Assembly (NCBI RefSeq): GCF_003788635.1
Contig: NZ_AYKH01000008.1
Location: forward strand, 1 to 64,000
Origin: Salinisphaera orenii subsp. orenii MK-B5
GTDB taxonomy: Bacteria > Pseudomonadota > Gammaproteobacteria > Nevskiales > Salinisphaeraceae
Reading direction: 5' to 3'
DNA: 64,000 bases
The notes under the pieces were generated by a model. It ran no database searches. It was not told the origin of the DNA and worked only from the letters and a program-made list of their open reading frames with translations. A program made the position numbers and the translations under genes. This document shows, one piece after another, positions 19,066 through 28,956 of this stretch (positions are counted from its first letter, which is position 1; every line of letters starts with the position of its first letter).

Positions 19066-20580
19066 TCAGCGCTTCATCGACTCGAAGAACTCGGCGTTGG
19101 TCTTGGTCTGCTTCATGCGGTCGATGAGCAGTTCCATCGCGGCCAGGTCGTCCATGCCGTGCAGCAGCTTGCGCAGAACCCACATGCGCTGGAGTTCCTC
19201 CGGCGGCACCAGTTTCTCCTCGCGGCGGGTGCCCGAGCGATTGACGTGGATGGCCGGATAGATGCGCTTCTCGGCGATCCGGCGATCCAGATGGAGCTCC
19301 ATGTTGCCGGTGCCCTTGAACTCCTCGTAGATGACCTCGTCCATCTTGGAGCCGGTCTCGATCAGCGCGGTGGCCATGATCGTCAGGCTGCCGCCCTCCT
19401 CGACGTTGCGCGCGGCGCCGAAGAAGCGCTTGGGCTTCTGCAGGGCGTTGGCATCGACACCACCGGTCAGCACCTTGCCCGAGGACGGCGCCACGGTGTT
19501 GTAGGCGCGCGCCAGGCGCGTGATGGAGTCCAGCAGGATGACCACGTCCTTGCGGTGCTCGACCAGCCGCTTGGCCTTCTCGATGACCATATCCGCGACC
19601 TGCACGTGCCGCGAGGCCGGCTCGTCGAAAGTCGAGGACACGACCTCGCCGCGCACGCCGCGCTCCATCTCCGTGACTTCCTCGGGCCGCTCGTCGATGA
19701 GCAGCACGATGAGATGGCAGTCGGGGTGATTGTGCGCGATCGACTGCGCGATGTTCTGCATGATCATCGTCTTGCCGGCCTTGGGCGGCGAGACGATCAG
19801 ACCGCGCTGGCCCTTGCCGAAGGGCGCGACCAGATCGATCGTGCGCGCGGTGATGTCCTCGGTGGACCCGTTGCCGAGCTCCATGTGCAGCCGTTCGGTC
19901 GGGAACAGCGGCGTGAGGTTCTCGAACAGGACCTTGCCCTTGGATTTCTCGGGCGGGTCCTCGTTGATGTCGTCGACCTTGAGCAGCGCGAAGTAGCGCT
20001 CGGATTCCTTCGGCGGCCGGATCCGGCCGCGGATGTTGTCGCCGGTGCGCAGCGCGAAGCGCCGGATCTGGCTGGGCGAGACATAGATGTCGTCGGGCCC
20101 GGCCATGTAGGAGGCCTCGTTCGAGCGCAGGAAACCGAAACCGTCGGACAGAATCTCGAGCACGCCGTCGCCGTAGATGCGTTCGCCGGACTTCGCATGC
20201 CCCTTGAGCATGGCGAAGATCAGATCCTGCTTGCGCATGCGGGAGATGTTCTCGAGCTCCATCTCCTGCGCCATTTCCATGAGCTCAGCGGCGGTCTTCT
20301 GCTTGAGCTCGGACAGATTCAGGATTGGGCCGTCCCCGGCAGCACCGGCATAGGCCTCGAACTCCGCCTCGTCGATATCCTCGTTCGGCGGATTGTTCGG
20401 CCCCTTGTTGCCGGAACCGCCGCGGCTGCGGTTGCCGTTGTTATTGCTGTTGTTGTTGTTCCGCGGCTTGTTGCCGCCGTTCGGATTCTTGCGGCGCCGA
20501 CCGCGACGGTTGTTGCCACCGCCGTTGCCGCCGTTGCTGGAATCCTTCGACTGGCGTTCATCGAGTGTATCTTCAGACAC
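19066..20580 (-). CDS. rho: transcription termination factor Rho with Asn/Gly/Arg-rich N-terminal extension
   Basis: The product is 504 residues. Residues from about 87 (LNLSELK) to the end match the standard 418-residue Rho. They include the RNA-binding cold-shock-like domain (FGFLR), the P-loop PPKAGKT, the Walker B segment and the C-terminal ATPase core. Rho is a hexameric RNA helicase that ends transcription. The first 86 residues are extra: a disordered, basic stretch dominated by Asn, Gly and Arg, including an NNNN run, then an acidic EDIDEAEFE patch. Similar additions occur in Rho of some other high-GC bacteria. The ATG at 20580 is the only reasonable start. It is followed by an intrinsic terminator and preceded by trxA. 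Confidence 0.96.
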   Translation of the reverse strand: MSEDTLDERQSKDSSNGGNGGGNNRRGRRRKNPNGGNKPRNNNNSNNNGNRSRGGSGNKGPNNPPNEDIDEAEFEAYAGAAGDGPILNLSELKQKTAAELMEMAQEMELENISRMRKQDLIFAMLKGHAKSGERIYGDGVLEILSDGFGFLRSNEASYMAGPDDIYVSPSQIRRFALRTGDNIRGRIRPPKESERYFALLKVDDINEDPPEKSKGKVLFENLTPLFPTERLHMELGNGSTEDITARTIDLVAPFGKGQRGLIVSPPKAGKTMIMQNIAQSIAHNHPDCHLIVLLIDERPEEVTEMERGVRGEVVSSTFDEPASRHVQVADMVIEKAKRLVEHRKDVVILLDSITRLARAYNTVAPSSGKVLTGGVDANALQKPKRFFGAARNVEEGGSLTIMATALIETGSKMDEVIYEEFKGTGNMELHLDRRIAEKRIYPAIHVNRSGTRREEKLVPPEELQRMWVLRKLLHGMDDLAAMELLIDRMKQTKTNAEFFESMKR

Positions 20581-20677
20581 GGCTATCTACGGTTTGCGAG
20601 GAAGCGCGCACGCTTCGACATGAATAGGCGGGCGGGGGAGCCCGGCCGCCGGCGAATGCCGGCGGCGGCTCGGGGGT

Positions 20678-21004
20678 CTAGATGTGCTGATCGACGAACT
20701 CGGTCAGCTGGGTCTTGGAAACGGAACCGACCTTGGTGCCGGCCACATCGCCATCCTTGAACAGCATCAGCGTGGGAATGCCACGGATGCCGTAGCGAGG
20801 CGGCGTGTTGGGATTCTCGTCGATGTTGAGCTTGGCGATGGTGAGCCGGCCGTCGTATTCGTCGGCGATCTCGTCCAGCACCGGCGCGATCATCTTGCAG
20901 GGACCGCACCATTCGGCCCAGTAGTCGACCAGCACCGGACCACTGGCCGACAACACATCCTGCTCGAAGCTGTCGTCGGTCACTTTGACTATGTTTTCAC
21001 TCAT
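20678..21004 (-). CDS. trxA: thioredoxin
   Basis: The product is 108 residues, the standard length for Trx1. It has the redox motif WCGPCK near residues 32-37 and the cis-proline loop RGIPTLMLF. It reduces protein disulfides in the cytoplasm with thioredoxin reductase. The ATG at 21004 gives the typical N-terminus ([17 protein letters not shown]). It is divergent from rhlB and followed by rho, the same neighbourhood as in E. coli. A GC-rich imperfect hairpin (about 20637-20671) lies between trxA and rho but has no T run. Confidence 0.96.
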   Translation of the reverse strand: MSENIVKVTDDSFEQDVLSASGPVLVDYWAEWCGPCKMIAPVLDEIADEYDGRLTIAKLNIDENPNTPPRYGIRGIPTLMLFKDGDVAGTKVGSVSKTQLTEFVDQHI

Positions 21005-21339
21005 GGGCGTCCTCGCGAGGGACCTCGAATGGAAAGTGGGCTGTTGCGGCGCCCGACGCAGTCCGTCGAGGCGCGTACGGGCGGATAATTGAGGGCACGA
21101 ACAGTTGTTTGCAAGGTGCGCGGCTGCCTGCCGCTCGACGGTCGTCGGAGACGACAAGCTGTTATAGTGCGGATTGCAGAAAACAGCGCCAGAGGACGGG
21201 CGATGTGCCCGGACAGGGCAGCGAAATCGCGTATTCGCGTTACTGCCTGCCATTGGAGCCTATCTGCACGCGTTTTTCAACCCCCGGCACGCCGAAATCG
21301 CAACGCCTGCCGGGTCCCTGCTTTCAAGCCAGGCCATCT
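21005..21339 (+). promoter_or_regulatory. divergent trxA/rhlB promoter region
   Basis: This 335-base region carries the starts for both directions. For rhlB the clearest element is a -10 box TATAGT at 21163-21168 with no good -35; the small inverted repeat GTCGT...ACGAC at 21141-21155 lies just upstream. That would leave a leader of about 165 bases before the rhlB ATG. For trxA a weak TTGCAA and AATTAT pair with 18-base spacing is visible on the minus strand near 21085-21115. I see no coding frame here. Confidence 0.4.
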
Positions 21340-22659
21340 ATGACCGACACCTCGACCGACGCCGCCCCGCCGAACGCCACCGACGACCCGGGCAGCCTGC
21401 TGACCGAGACCCGCCTGGACAGCCTCGGCCTGCACGAGACGATCGTCGCCGGCCTGACCCAGCGCGGCTTCACTCACGCCACGCCGATCCAGGCGGAAAC
21501 GCTGCCCCTGGCGCTGTCCGGCACCGACATCGCCGGTCAGGCGCATACCGGTACCGGCAAGACCGCGGCTTTCCTGCTGGCGACGCTGGACCGGCTGATG
21601 CGCCAGCCGAGGCAGCCGAGCGCCCAGGCCCCCGTCGGTGCCTCGCAGCCGCGGGCGCTGATACTCGCACCGACGCGCGAGCTCGCCGACCAGATCTACA
21701 ACGACGCCCTGCCGCTGGCCGCCGACACCGGCCTGAAGTGCGTGGTCTGCTACGGCGGCACCGGCTACGACGAGCAGCGCCAGGCCATCGCCGACGGCGT
21801 GGACATACTCATCGGCACGCCCGGCCGCCTGATCGACTACTACAAGCAGAAGATCTACACGCTGCAGGCGATCGAGGTCGCCGTGCTCGACGAGGCCGAT
21901 CGCATGTTCGATCTCGGCTTCATCAACGACATCCGCTATCTGTTCCGCAAGATGCCGGCCCCGGACGCGCGCCAGAACCTGCTGTTCTCCGCGACGCTGT
22001 CGCATCGCGTGCTCGAGCTCGCCTACGAGCACATGAACAGCCCCAAGCTGGTGCGCACCGATACCGAAACGGTCAACATCGGCGCCATCACGCAGAAGCT
22101 GTATCACGTGTCCAAGGACGACAAGATGACGCTGCTGGTGGGCACGCTGCGACGCCTGGCGGCCGAGCGCACGCTGATCTTCATCAACACCAAGCGCATG
22201 GCCGAGCGCATCGAGGACACCCTCAACGCCAACGGCTTCACCGCGGCGACGCTGTCCGGCGACGTCGCCCAGAACAAGCGGCTGCGGCTGCTCGAGGAAT
22301 TCAAGGACGGCCAACTGCCGATCATGGTCGCCACCGACGTGGCCGCCCGCGGTCTGCATATCCCGGACGTCAGCCATGTGATCAACTTCGACCTGCCCCA
22401 GGACGCCCAGGACTACGTTCACCGCATCGGCCGGACCGCACGCGCGGGCAAGACCGGCAGCGCGATCTCGTTCGCCTGCGAGGAATACGTCTACTCGCTG
22501 CCGGACATCGAAGCCTACATCGAACACAAGATCGACGCCGAGATGCCGCCCGCGGACCATTTCGCCGACGAGATCACACGACCCGCGCCGCGCCGGCGCA
22601 AGCCCCGGGGCCGCCGTGACGGCGGCCGGCCGCGGCGTCACAGCGGCGGGCGCGGCTGA
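21340..22659 (+). CDS. rhlB: DEAD-box RNA helicase RhlB
   Basis: The product is 439 residues. All DEAD-box motifs are present: the Q motif region (FTHATPIQAE), AHTGTGKT, PTRELA, DEAD (VLDEADRMFD), SAT, and HRIGRTARAG near the end. The C-terminus is a basic Arg/Gly-rich tail that probably binds RNA. RhlB unwinds RNA for decay, in E. coli as part of the RNase E degradosome. The ATG at 21340 starts a natural N-terminus; an open frame reaches further upstream but crosses the promoter region. The synteny with trxA-rho supports RhlB over other DEAD-box paralogues. Confidence 0.92.
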   Translation: MTDTSTDAAPPNATDDPGSLLTETRLDSLGLHETIVAGLTQRGFTHATPIQAETLPLALSGTDIAGQAHTGTGKTAAFLLATLDRLMRQPRQPSAQAPVGASQPRALILAPTRELADQIYNDALPLAADTGLKCVVCYGGTGYDEQRQAIADGVDILIGTPGRLIDYYKQKIYTLQAIEVAVLDEADRMFDLGFINDIRYLFRKMPAPDARQNLLFSATLSHRVLELAYEHMNSPKLVRTDTETVNIGAITQKLYHVSKDDKMTLLVGTLRRLAAERTLIFINTKRMAERIEDTLNANGFTAATLSGDVAQNKRLRLLEEFKDGQLPIMVATDVAARGLHIPDVSHVINFDLPQDAQDYVHRIGRTARAGKTGSAISFACEEYVYSLPDIEAYIEHKIDAEMPPADHFADEITRPAPRRRKPRGRRDGGRPRRHSGGRG

Positions 22660-22718
22660 ACCACGGCGGCTGTCTCAGCCGGTATGATGCGGCGCTGGAC
22701 TCCCAGCCACCGCGACCC

Positions 22719-23516
22719 ATGGAACTGACCCGCGATCTGCTCGACGCCGTGTGCGACATCGCCGTCGAGGCCGGCCAGCTGACGCTGCCGATCTACTACA
22801 GCGACTTCGACGTCGAGACCAAGGACGACGACAGCCCGCTGACGCAGGCCGATCTCGCCGCCCATCGCCACATCCAGGCCGCCCTGACGCGGCTGACGCC
22901 GGACACGCCGCAGCTGTCCGAGGAAGGCGCGGAAACACCCTACGCCGAGCGTCGCGGCTGGGCCGAGCACTGGCTGGTGGACCCGTTGGACGGCACCCGC
23001 GAATTCGTCAACAAGAACGACCAGTTCACCATCAACATCGCCCTCATCCGCGATCATGTGCCGGTGCTGGGCGTGGTCTACGCGCCGGTGCTGGATACGC
23101 TCTGGTTCGGCGCCGGCGCGCTCGGCGCCTTCTGCCAGACCGGCGACGACGCGCCGCGGCGCATCGCCGTGTCGACGCGGGCCGACACGCCGCGCGTGCT
23201 GGTCTCGCGCTCGCACCGCGGCAGCGAAGTGGACGCCGTGCTGGCGCGCATGCCCGACTACGAGCCCGTGACCATGGGCTCCTCGCTGAAGTTCTGCGTC
23301 ATCGCCGAGGGCCGGGCCGATTTCTACCCGCGTCTCGGGCCGACCAGCGAATGGGATACCGGCGCCGGTGACGCCGTGCTGCGCGCCGCCGGTGGCGCCA
23401 TCACCGATCTGCACGGCCACGCGCTCGCCTACAACGACGGCGACAGCATACTCAACCCGCACTTCATCGCCTTCGGCGACACCGAGCACGACTGGCGGGC
23501 CTACCTCAGCGACTAG
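22719..23516 (+). CDS. cysQ: 3'(2'),5'-bisphosphate nucleotidase CysQ
   Basis: The product is 265 residues and is a member of the inositol monophosphatase superfamily. Metal-binding motifs are visible: SEEGAE near residues 67-72, DPLDGTREF near 89-97, and WDTGAGDAVLRAAGG near 210-224. It removes the 3'-phosphate of PAP, a by-product of sulfate assimilation, giving AMP. A TATGAT element lies at 22683-22688, 30 bases before the ATG, but no matching -35 is seen. The gene stands alone between rhlB and a convergent stress gene. Confidence 0.92.
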   Translation: MELTRDLLDAVCDIAVEAGQLTLPIYYSDFDVETKDDDSPLTQADLAAHRHIQAALTRLTPDTPQLSEEGAETPYAERRGWAEHWLVDPLDGTREFVNKNDQFTINIALIRDHVPVLGVVYAPVLDTLWFGAGALGAFCQTGDDAPRRIAVSTRADTPRVLVSRSHRGSEVDAVLARMPDYEPVTMGSSLKFCVIAEGRADFYPRLGPTSEWDTGAGDAVLRAAGGAITDLHGHALAYNDGDSILNPHFIAFGDTEHDWRAYLSD

Positions 23517-23779
23517 CGTCGAGCGACAGGCCCCGCGTTAACGATCGCACGGCCCCGCATCCCCCTCGGCACGCCGGCCACGCCATGCGCCAAGCCGGCC
23601 ACCGCGGACGCGCCGAAGCCGGGACATCGCATTGCGCCCCGCCGTCATGCGCTGGCCCGCCTCTGCGCCGGTCGCGCCGCAAGGCGCCTGCGATCATTCC
23701 GCGTCGCGAGCGCGGAACCTCGCATCGAACGGCTCGGCGATACGGCCGCATCCGCCCGGTCGCGGCCCGGCGTGCTCGC

Positions 23780-24253
23780 TCAGGACGCCGGCTCGTCGCG
23801 CCCGGGCAGCTCCTCGGCCGCGGCCTGGACCACCAGCAGGCTGCAGTTGAGCCGGTCGAGCAGCGAGGCCCCGACCGAGCCCTGCCACCAGCGCGCCAGC
23901 AGCCCGCGGCGCTGGTGGCCCACGACCACCAGGTCCACGGCCAGATCGTCGGCCAGCCGCTGGATCTGATGCGCCGGCTCGCCGGCGCGCAGATGGCCCT
24001 CCGCGTCCACGCCGCGCTGCTTGAGCAGATCCACGCCTTCGTCGAGGATCGCCTCGATGCGCTCGCGTTCGGCCTCGTACATGCTCTCGGTGTAGAAGCC
24101 CTCGGCCGCGGCCACCGCCCCGGTCAGGGGCACCACCGCCAGCAGATGCACCTCGACCTCGCCGGTGCCCAGCAGTGGCAGGGTGCGGCGCAGCGCCACG
24201 CGCCCCTGTTCGCTACCGTCGTAGGCCAGCAGAATCTTTTCGAAGTTTTGCAT
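23780..24253 (-). CDS. universal stress protein (UspA family)
   Basis: The product is 157 residues, the size of a single Usp domain. It begins with the family's ILLAYDGSEQG and has VVGHQRRG followed by GSVGASLLDRLNCSLLVV at the C-terminal side. This corresponds to the G-x2-G-x9-G-S/T ATP-binding signature, here somewhat divergent. The gene starts inside the 3' end of the MFS gene (41-base overlap) and is probably co-transcribed with it. Usp proteins respond to starvation and stress in the cytoplasm, and the molecular role is not settled. The 263 bases downstream to cysQ contain nothing I recognise. Confidence 0.88.
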   Translation of the reverse strand: MQNFEKILLAYDGSEQGRVALRRTLPLLGTGEVEVHLLAVVPLTGAVAAAEGFYTESMYEAERERIEAILDEGVDLLKQRGVDAEGHLRAGEPAHQIQRLADDLAVDLVVVGHQRRGLLARWWQGSVGASLLDRLNCSLLVVQAAAEELPGRDEPAS

Positions 24254-25688
24254 GCAGATACCCCATCCAGCCCGCGGCGATCATTGCCAGGACGAATACT
24301 AATCCCAACACCATGAAGGTCTCGGAAAAGCCCTTTGTCAAGGCCGAGATCACGTCGCGGCCACCGCCAGCGCGGTCGTAGACACGATGCAGATCGACGG
24401 CACCCTCCAGGCGCGCGCCGATGCGTGATTCCAGCAGCAGTGCGAGCAGGTTGACGCCCAGTGCACCGCCCAGCTGGCGGGCGAAGTTGATGACCCCCGA
24501 CCCCTGCTGCGTGTGCGCCGCCGGCAGGCTGCGCAGGCCGTCGATGTTCAACGCCGGCATCATGATGCCGAGCGCCATGCGGCCGAAAGCGATCCACAGC
24601 ACCAGCGCCAGAAAGCCGGTGTCCGGCCGGCTGAAGGCCAGCCCCAGCATGCCGAAGGCAAAACCGGCACAGCCCACGAGCATGAGGCGATGGGCCGGCA
24701 GACGATCGGCCAGCCGGCCAGCGAGCGGAAAGATCACCGTCAGCGACAGCCCCGCCGGCATCATCGCCAGCCCGGTGGCGGTCGCGGAGAACTGCTGCAC
24801 GCCCTGCATCAGCAGCGGCACGAGATAGGTGGACCCATACAGGCCGGCGCCATAGGCCATCGCCAGCAGGCTGGCAAGCGCGAAGCGCGGATAGGCGAAG
24901 ACCTGCAGCTGAATCAGCGGTGCCTCGGCGGTGGCCGCCCGCCAGACGAAGCCGGCCAGCAGCGCGAGGCCGACCACGATGCCGGGCAGAGCCCACCCCC
25001 CGGTGCCGGCGAGCATCGACAGCCCCAGCAGCAGCGCCGCCAGGCCGACGGCGAGCAGCAGCAGACCGAGCCAGTCGAAGGCCAGCGGAGCGTCCGAGCG
25101 GTGTTCGACCAGGTACCGGCGCGCGCCCCAGAGCGCGGCCAGACCGAAGGGGATGCCGGGCAGATACACCGCGCGCCAGGACAGCCAGTCGATGAGCACG
25201 CCGCCGACCGCTGGCCCGAGCGCCGGAGCCAGGACCACACCCATGCCGTAGAGCCCCAGGGCCTTGCCGCGTTCGCGGTCGGGGAAGACATCGAAGATGA
25301 GCACCAGCGCCAGCGGCTGGATCATGCCGGCGGTGGCGCCCTGGAGCAGGCGGGCGGCGATCATCACGCCGCCGCTGGGGCTGGCCGCGGCGAGCACGCA
25401 GGCTGCCAGAAAGACCCAGAGCGAGATCTCGAAGGTGCGTCGCTGGCCGAAGCGCTCCATCACCCGCGCGCTGGCGAGCATGGTCGCGGTCATCGCCGCC
25501 ATGAAGCCCGTGGCCAGCCACTGCGCGGCCATCTGGCTCATGCCGAAATCGGCCATGATCGGCGGAATGGCCACGTTGACGACGGTCGCATTCAGCACCA
25601 CCGCCACCGTGCCCAGGATCACGGTGACGGTCACCGGCCACTTGCGGGCCTCGGTCGCGGGCGACTCAGAGGTCGGCGAGGCGCGCAC
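24213..25688 (-). CDS. MFS transporter, DHA2 (14-helix drug:H+ antiporter) family
   Basis: The product is 491 residues with about 14 hydrophobic segments from residue 18 to 480. Motif C of drug/proton antiporters is present (LAPALGPAVGG near 154-164), and the ARLLQGATAG segment is typical of EmrB/QacA-like proteins. It should export toxic compounds across the inner membrane. No membrane-fusion partner (EmrA) is seen next to it. The start at 25688 overlaps the upstream gene by 23 bases. The 3' end overlaps the stress protein, suggesting one transcript for three genes. Confidence 0.88.
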   Translation of the reverse strand: MRASPTSESPATEARKWPVTVTVILGTVAVVLNATVVNVAIPPIMADFGMSQMAAQWLATGFMAAMTATMLASARVMERFGQRRTFEISLWVFLAACVLAAASPSGGVMIAARLLQGATAGMIQPLALVLIFDVFPDRERGKALGLYGMGVVLAPALGPAVGGVLIDWLSWRAVYLPGIPFGLAALWGARRYLVEHRSDAPLAFDWLGLLLLAVGLAALLLGLSMLAGTGGWALPGIVVGLALLAGFVWRAATAEAPLIQLQVFAYPRFALASLLAMAYGAGLYGSTYLVPLLMQGVQQFSATATGLAMMPAGLSLTVIFPLAGRLADRLPAHRLMLVGCAGFAFGMLGLAFSRPDTGFLALVLWIAFGRMALGIMMPALNIDGLRSLPAAHTQQGSGVINFARQLGGALGVNLLALLLESRIGARLEGAVDLHRVYDRAGGGRDVISALTKGFSETFMVLGLVFVLAMIAAGWMGYLHAKLRKDSAGLRR

Positions 25689-26298
25689 GCAGCTGCTCGT
25701 CGGCGATCAGGCGCTCGACGCGGTCCACGTTGGCGCGCGCCATCGGCGCGCCGTCGACCAGGCTGCGCGGCGCCTCGCGGATCTCCGTGGCCCCGAACAG
25801 CGTCGCCTCGAAGCGATGCTCCCCGGCCACGAAACGAAACGCCGGGTAGAAGCGATGCCCCTCGGCGAAGCGATAGCGCCGTTCGACGAGTTCGTAGGGG
25901 ATGCCCTGCCCCTGGAGAAACAGATCGAAGGCTTCCGACTGTTCGGCGAAGAGGTGCAGCTGGATATCCGAATGGGCGTCGGCCAGGCCGGAGAGCACGT
26001 CGCCGACCAGGCGCGGGCGGAAATCGGCGAACAGGCGCATCGCCTGGACCGCGGCCTCGCGCATGGCCTGCAGCCGCTGCGGCTGCTCGTCACCGGCGAA
26101 CAGCCGGTGATGCTCGGCGAGCGCGGCCTCGATCTCGCTGTTGCGCGGCAGAATGCTGTTGCGCACGTCGATGCCCAGGTGCTGGGCCGCCTTCTGCTTG
26201 GCGACGCGGAAATCGCGGATGCCCTGCTCGGCCATCAGACGGGCGGCGAGCTGCGCCATGTGCTGGCGCTGGGCGGACTGCTTGCGGGCACTGGCCAT
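25666..26298 (-). CDS. conserved protein of unknown function
   Basis: The product is 210 residues with no signal peptide or membrane segment. The N-terminal third is helical and basic and contains FRVAKQKAAQHLGI and ILPRNSEIEAAL. The C-terminal two thirds contain HSDIQLHLFAE and YRFAEGHRFYPAFRF. I recall similar proteins in other proteobacteria that carry inconsistent labels, so I give no function. The HSDIQLHLF stretch could be an acidic site of a nucleotidyltransferase-like fold, but this is only a thought. It is followed by the overlapping efflux gene. Confidence 0.75.
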   Translation of the reverse strand: MASARKQSAQRQHMAQLAARLMAEQGIRDFRVAKQKAAQHLGIDVRNSILPRNSEIEAALAEHHRLFAGDEQPQRLQAMREAAVQAMRLFADFRPRLVGDVLSGLADAHSDIQLHLFAEQSEAFDLFLQGQGIPYELVERRYRFAEGHRFYPAFRFVAGEHRFEATLFGATEIREAPRSLVDGAPMARANVDRVERLIADEQLRARLADL

Positions 26299-26342
26299 GA
26301 CGGACTCCGAAAACGAACCGCGGGCACCTGGCGACGACCGGC

Positions 26343-28724
26343 TCAGAACAGCTTCTCGACCTCGCTGGACGGTGCATTGTCCCCGGAGCGACGGGCCTCC
26401 TCCTCGGACGGCACGTTGTTCGGCCGGAACGTTTCCGGTATACCGCCGCCATCCAGGGCGCGCTGGCCGGTCTCGGGGTCGATGTTAACGGTGACCAGAT
26501 CGGCCGGCCGCGGTGGCATCGCCTCGGGCGTGCCGGCCAGGGCGTCGCGCATGAAGTCGATCCACATCGGCAGCGCGGCATGCGCGCCGGTCTCGCTCGA
26601 TCCCATGGGCGTGAGCTTATCGAAGCCGACCCAGCTGATCGCCACGAGGTCGGCATTGAAGCCCACGAACCAGGCGTCGATCTGATCGTTGGTGGTGCCC
26701 GTCTTGCCGGACAGATCGGATCGCTCGAGCGTGGTCGCACGGCGGCCGGTACCCCGGCGGATGACGTCGCGCATCATGTCGCCGATGAGCCAGGCATTGG
26801 CGGCGTCCACCACACGCGGCGCCAGCCGGTCGCTGTCGGCGTCACCACCGGTGGCCTCCAGTGCCGGGCAGTCGGCGACACGCGCGCAGGCGACGCGTGG
26901 TTCCGCGGCGAAGCGGACATCGCCGCGGCCGTCCTCGATGCGGCTGATGTAGTAGGGCTTGACGCCGTAGCCGCCGTTGGCGAACACGGCATAGGCCTGG
27001 GCCATCTGCAGCGGCGAGAAGCTCGCGCTGCCCAGCGCCAGCGACAGGTCCCGCGGCATCTGTTCGGCCGGCAGACCGAACTCGGAGATATGGTCGATCG
27101 CGGCGTCGATGCCGATGCTGCGCAGCAGCCGGATCGAGACCAGATTGCGCGAGTGGACCAGACCTTCGCGCATCCGCGTCGGGCCGTGAATGCGGCCACT
27201 GTAGTTCTGCGGCCGCCAGGCCTCGCCGATACCGCCGCCGTAGACCACCGGCGCATCGTTGATGATGCTGGCCGGGGTGAAGCCGTTGTCGAGCGCGGCG
27301 GAATACAGGAAGGGCTTGAACGACGAACCGGGCTGACGCCGTGCCTGGACCGCGCGGTTGAATTTCGACGCGTCGAAGTCGAAGCCCCCGGACAACGCCT
27401 CGATCGCGCCGGTATCGGGATCCAGAGCGACCATCGCGCCCTGCACCTCGGGGATCGCGGCCAACGTCCAGGCTTGATCCTCGTCGTCGCTGCCGGTGTG
27501 GGCCAGCCGGACGACATCGCCCCGCTCGACCAGTGCGCCCGCGGACTGGCCCTGACCGAGCCAGGGCATCTGGCCGGCGTCGAGCGTGACCTCGCCGTAG
27601 CGTTCGGTGACCAGCGTCGCGCTGCGCTGGGCGACGCGCTCGACCACGGCCGGGACGAGGCCCCCGATCACCGACATCTTCTCGAGCGCCTCGCGCAGCG
27701 CCTGCGCGTCGTCCAGCGTGGCCGTATCCAGCGTCTTCTCCGGGCCGTGCCATTCGTGGCGCGCATCGTAGGCCAGCAGATCGCGGCGCAGGGCGCGATC
27801 GGCGGCTCCCTGGCGCCCGCTATCGATCGTCGTGGTGACGTCGAATCCCTCGGTGTAGGCCTTGTCGCCGTAGCGCGCGATCATGTCCTGACGGACCATC
27901 TCCGCGACGTAATCGGCCTCCTGACGATCCTCGCGCTCGGTGTCGTTTTCGCCCGCGGTAACCGGCGCGTCGATGGCCTGTTCGTAGGTCTCGTCGCTGA
28001 TCATGCCCAGCGTCTGCATGCGCGAAAGGACGTAGTTGCGCCGCTGCTTGGCGCGCTCCGGGCTGGCCAGCGGGTTATAGCGCGACGGCGCCTTGGGCAA
28101 GCCGGCGATCATCGCCGTTTGTGCGACGTCGAGCTCGTCCAGCGGCTTGTTGTAGTACGCCTCCGAGGCCGCCCCGACGCCATAGGCCCGGTTGCCGAGG
28201 TAGATCTTGTTGAGATAGAGCTCGAGCAGCTGCTCCTTGCTCAGCTTCGACTCCAGCCGCAGCGCGAGGATGATCTCCTTGATCTTGCGCACATAGGTGC
28301 GGTCGTTGGTCAGATAGAGATTGCGCGCCAGCTGCATCGTGATGGTCGAGCCACCCTGCGTCTTGCGTCCGGTCTCGATGAGATGAATCGCGGCCCGGAT
28401 GATGCCCTGGTAGTCCACGCCCGGGTGCTCGAAGAAGCGGTCGTCCTCGGCGGCCACGAACGCATCCACCACGGCCTTCGGGATCTCGTCGTAGGTGCGC
28501 GGCAGCCGTCGCTCGACGCCGTACTCGGCGATGAGCTTGCGATCCGCGGTGTAGATCCGCAGGGGCTCGTTGAACTCGGTTTCGCCTATATCGCCGGCCT
28601 GGGGCAGCTGTGGGCCGAAATAGAGATAGACGCCCGCAACCACGCAGACGGCCAGCGTTGCCGCGGACAGCAGGCCGGCAATCAAAAAGACCACGAAACG
28701 GGCCGCACGCGGCATGGCTTTCAT
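26343..28724 (-). CDS. mrcA: penicillin-binding protein 1A (bifunctional transglycosylase/transpeptidase)
   Basis: The product is 793 residues. It has a short cytoplasmic N-terminus, one membrane anchor (about residues 9-35), a GT51 transglycosylase domain (EDDRFFEHPG, then QGGSTITMQLARN) and a transpeptidase domain. Catalytic SxxK is in GSSFKPFLY, SxN in HSRNLVS, and KTGTT lies near the end. It polymerises and crosslinks peptidoglycan. The start at 28724 was chosen because GAGAG lies 6 bases upstream; the frame is open further but would add a basic, non-homologous leader. It is divergent from pilM, as in Pseudomonas and relatives, with 232 bases between them. Confidence 0.95.
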   Translation of the reverse strand: MKAMPRAARFVVFLIAGLLSAATLAVCVVAGVYLYFGPQLPQAGDIGETEFNEPLRIYTADRKLIAEYGVERRLPRTYDEIPKAVVDAFVAAEDDRFFEHPGVDYQGIIRAAIHLIETGRKTQGGSTITMQLARNLYLTNDRTYVRKIKEIILALRLESKLSKEQLLELYLNKIYLGNRAYGVGAASEAYYNKPLDELDVAQTAMIAGLPKAPSRYNPLASPERAKQRRNYVLSRMQTLGMISDETYEQAIDAPVTAGENDTEREDRQEADYVAEMVRQDMIARYGDKAYTEGFDVTTTIDSGRQGAADRALRRDLLAYDARHEWHGPEKTLDTATLDDAQALREALEKMSVIGGLVPAVVERVAQRSATLVTERYGEVTLDAGQMPWLGQGQSAGALVERGDVVRLAHTGSDDEDQAWTLAAIPEVQGAMVALDPDTGAIEALSGGFDFDASKFNRAVQARRQPGSSFKPFLYSAALDNGFTPASIINDAPVVYGGGIGEAWRPQNYSGRIHGPTRMREGLVHSRNLVSIRLLRSIGIDAAIDHISEFGLPAEQMPRDLSLALGSASFSPLQMAQAYAVFANGGYGVKPYYISRIEDGRGDVRFAAEPRVACARVADCPALEATGGDADSDRLAPRVVDAANAWLIGDMMRDVIRRGTGRRATTLERSDLSGKTGTTNDQIDAWFVGFNADLVAISWVGFDKLTPMGSSETGAHAALPMWIDFMRDALAGTPEAMPPRPADLVTVNIDPETGQRALDGGGIPETFRPNNVPSEEEARRSGDNAPSSEVEKLF

Positions 28725-28956
28725 CGGCATCTCTCGGCCCGCGGGCCGCTGAACAATACAACCGCAGCGCATGATACCGACGCCGGTCGGTTTTTGCGCG
28801 CCCGCGGTTCGGCGCAGGCGGCACACCGGGGTCGCCAGCCACCAAAGCCGCCGGGCGAACCGACGTGATTGACGCGGCGGACTCAACGTTTTCCGATTCA
28901 AGCCGATACCTGCCGAGAGACCGCGCGAGCGGCCGCATCAGGGCTCAGGTAATTCG

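Noticed and set aside
20634-20676. Intrinsic terminator between trxA and rho
   Set aside because: The stem is GC-rich but imperfect and no T run follows on the coding strand, so trxA may read through into rho.
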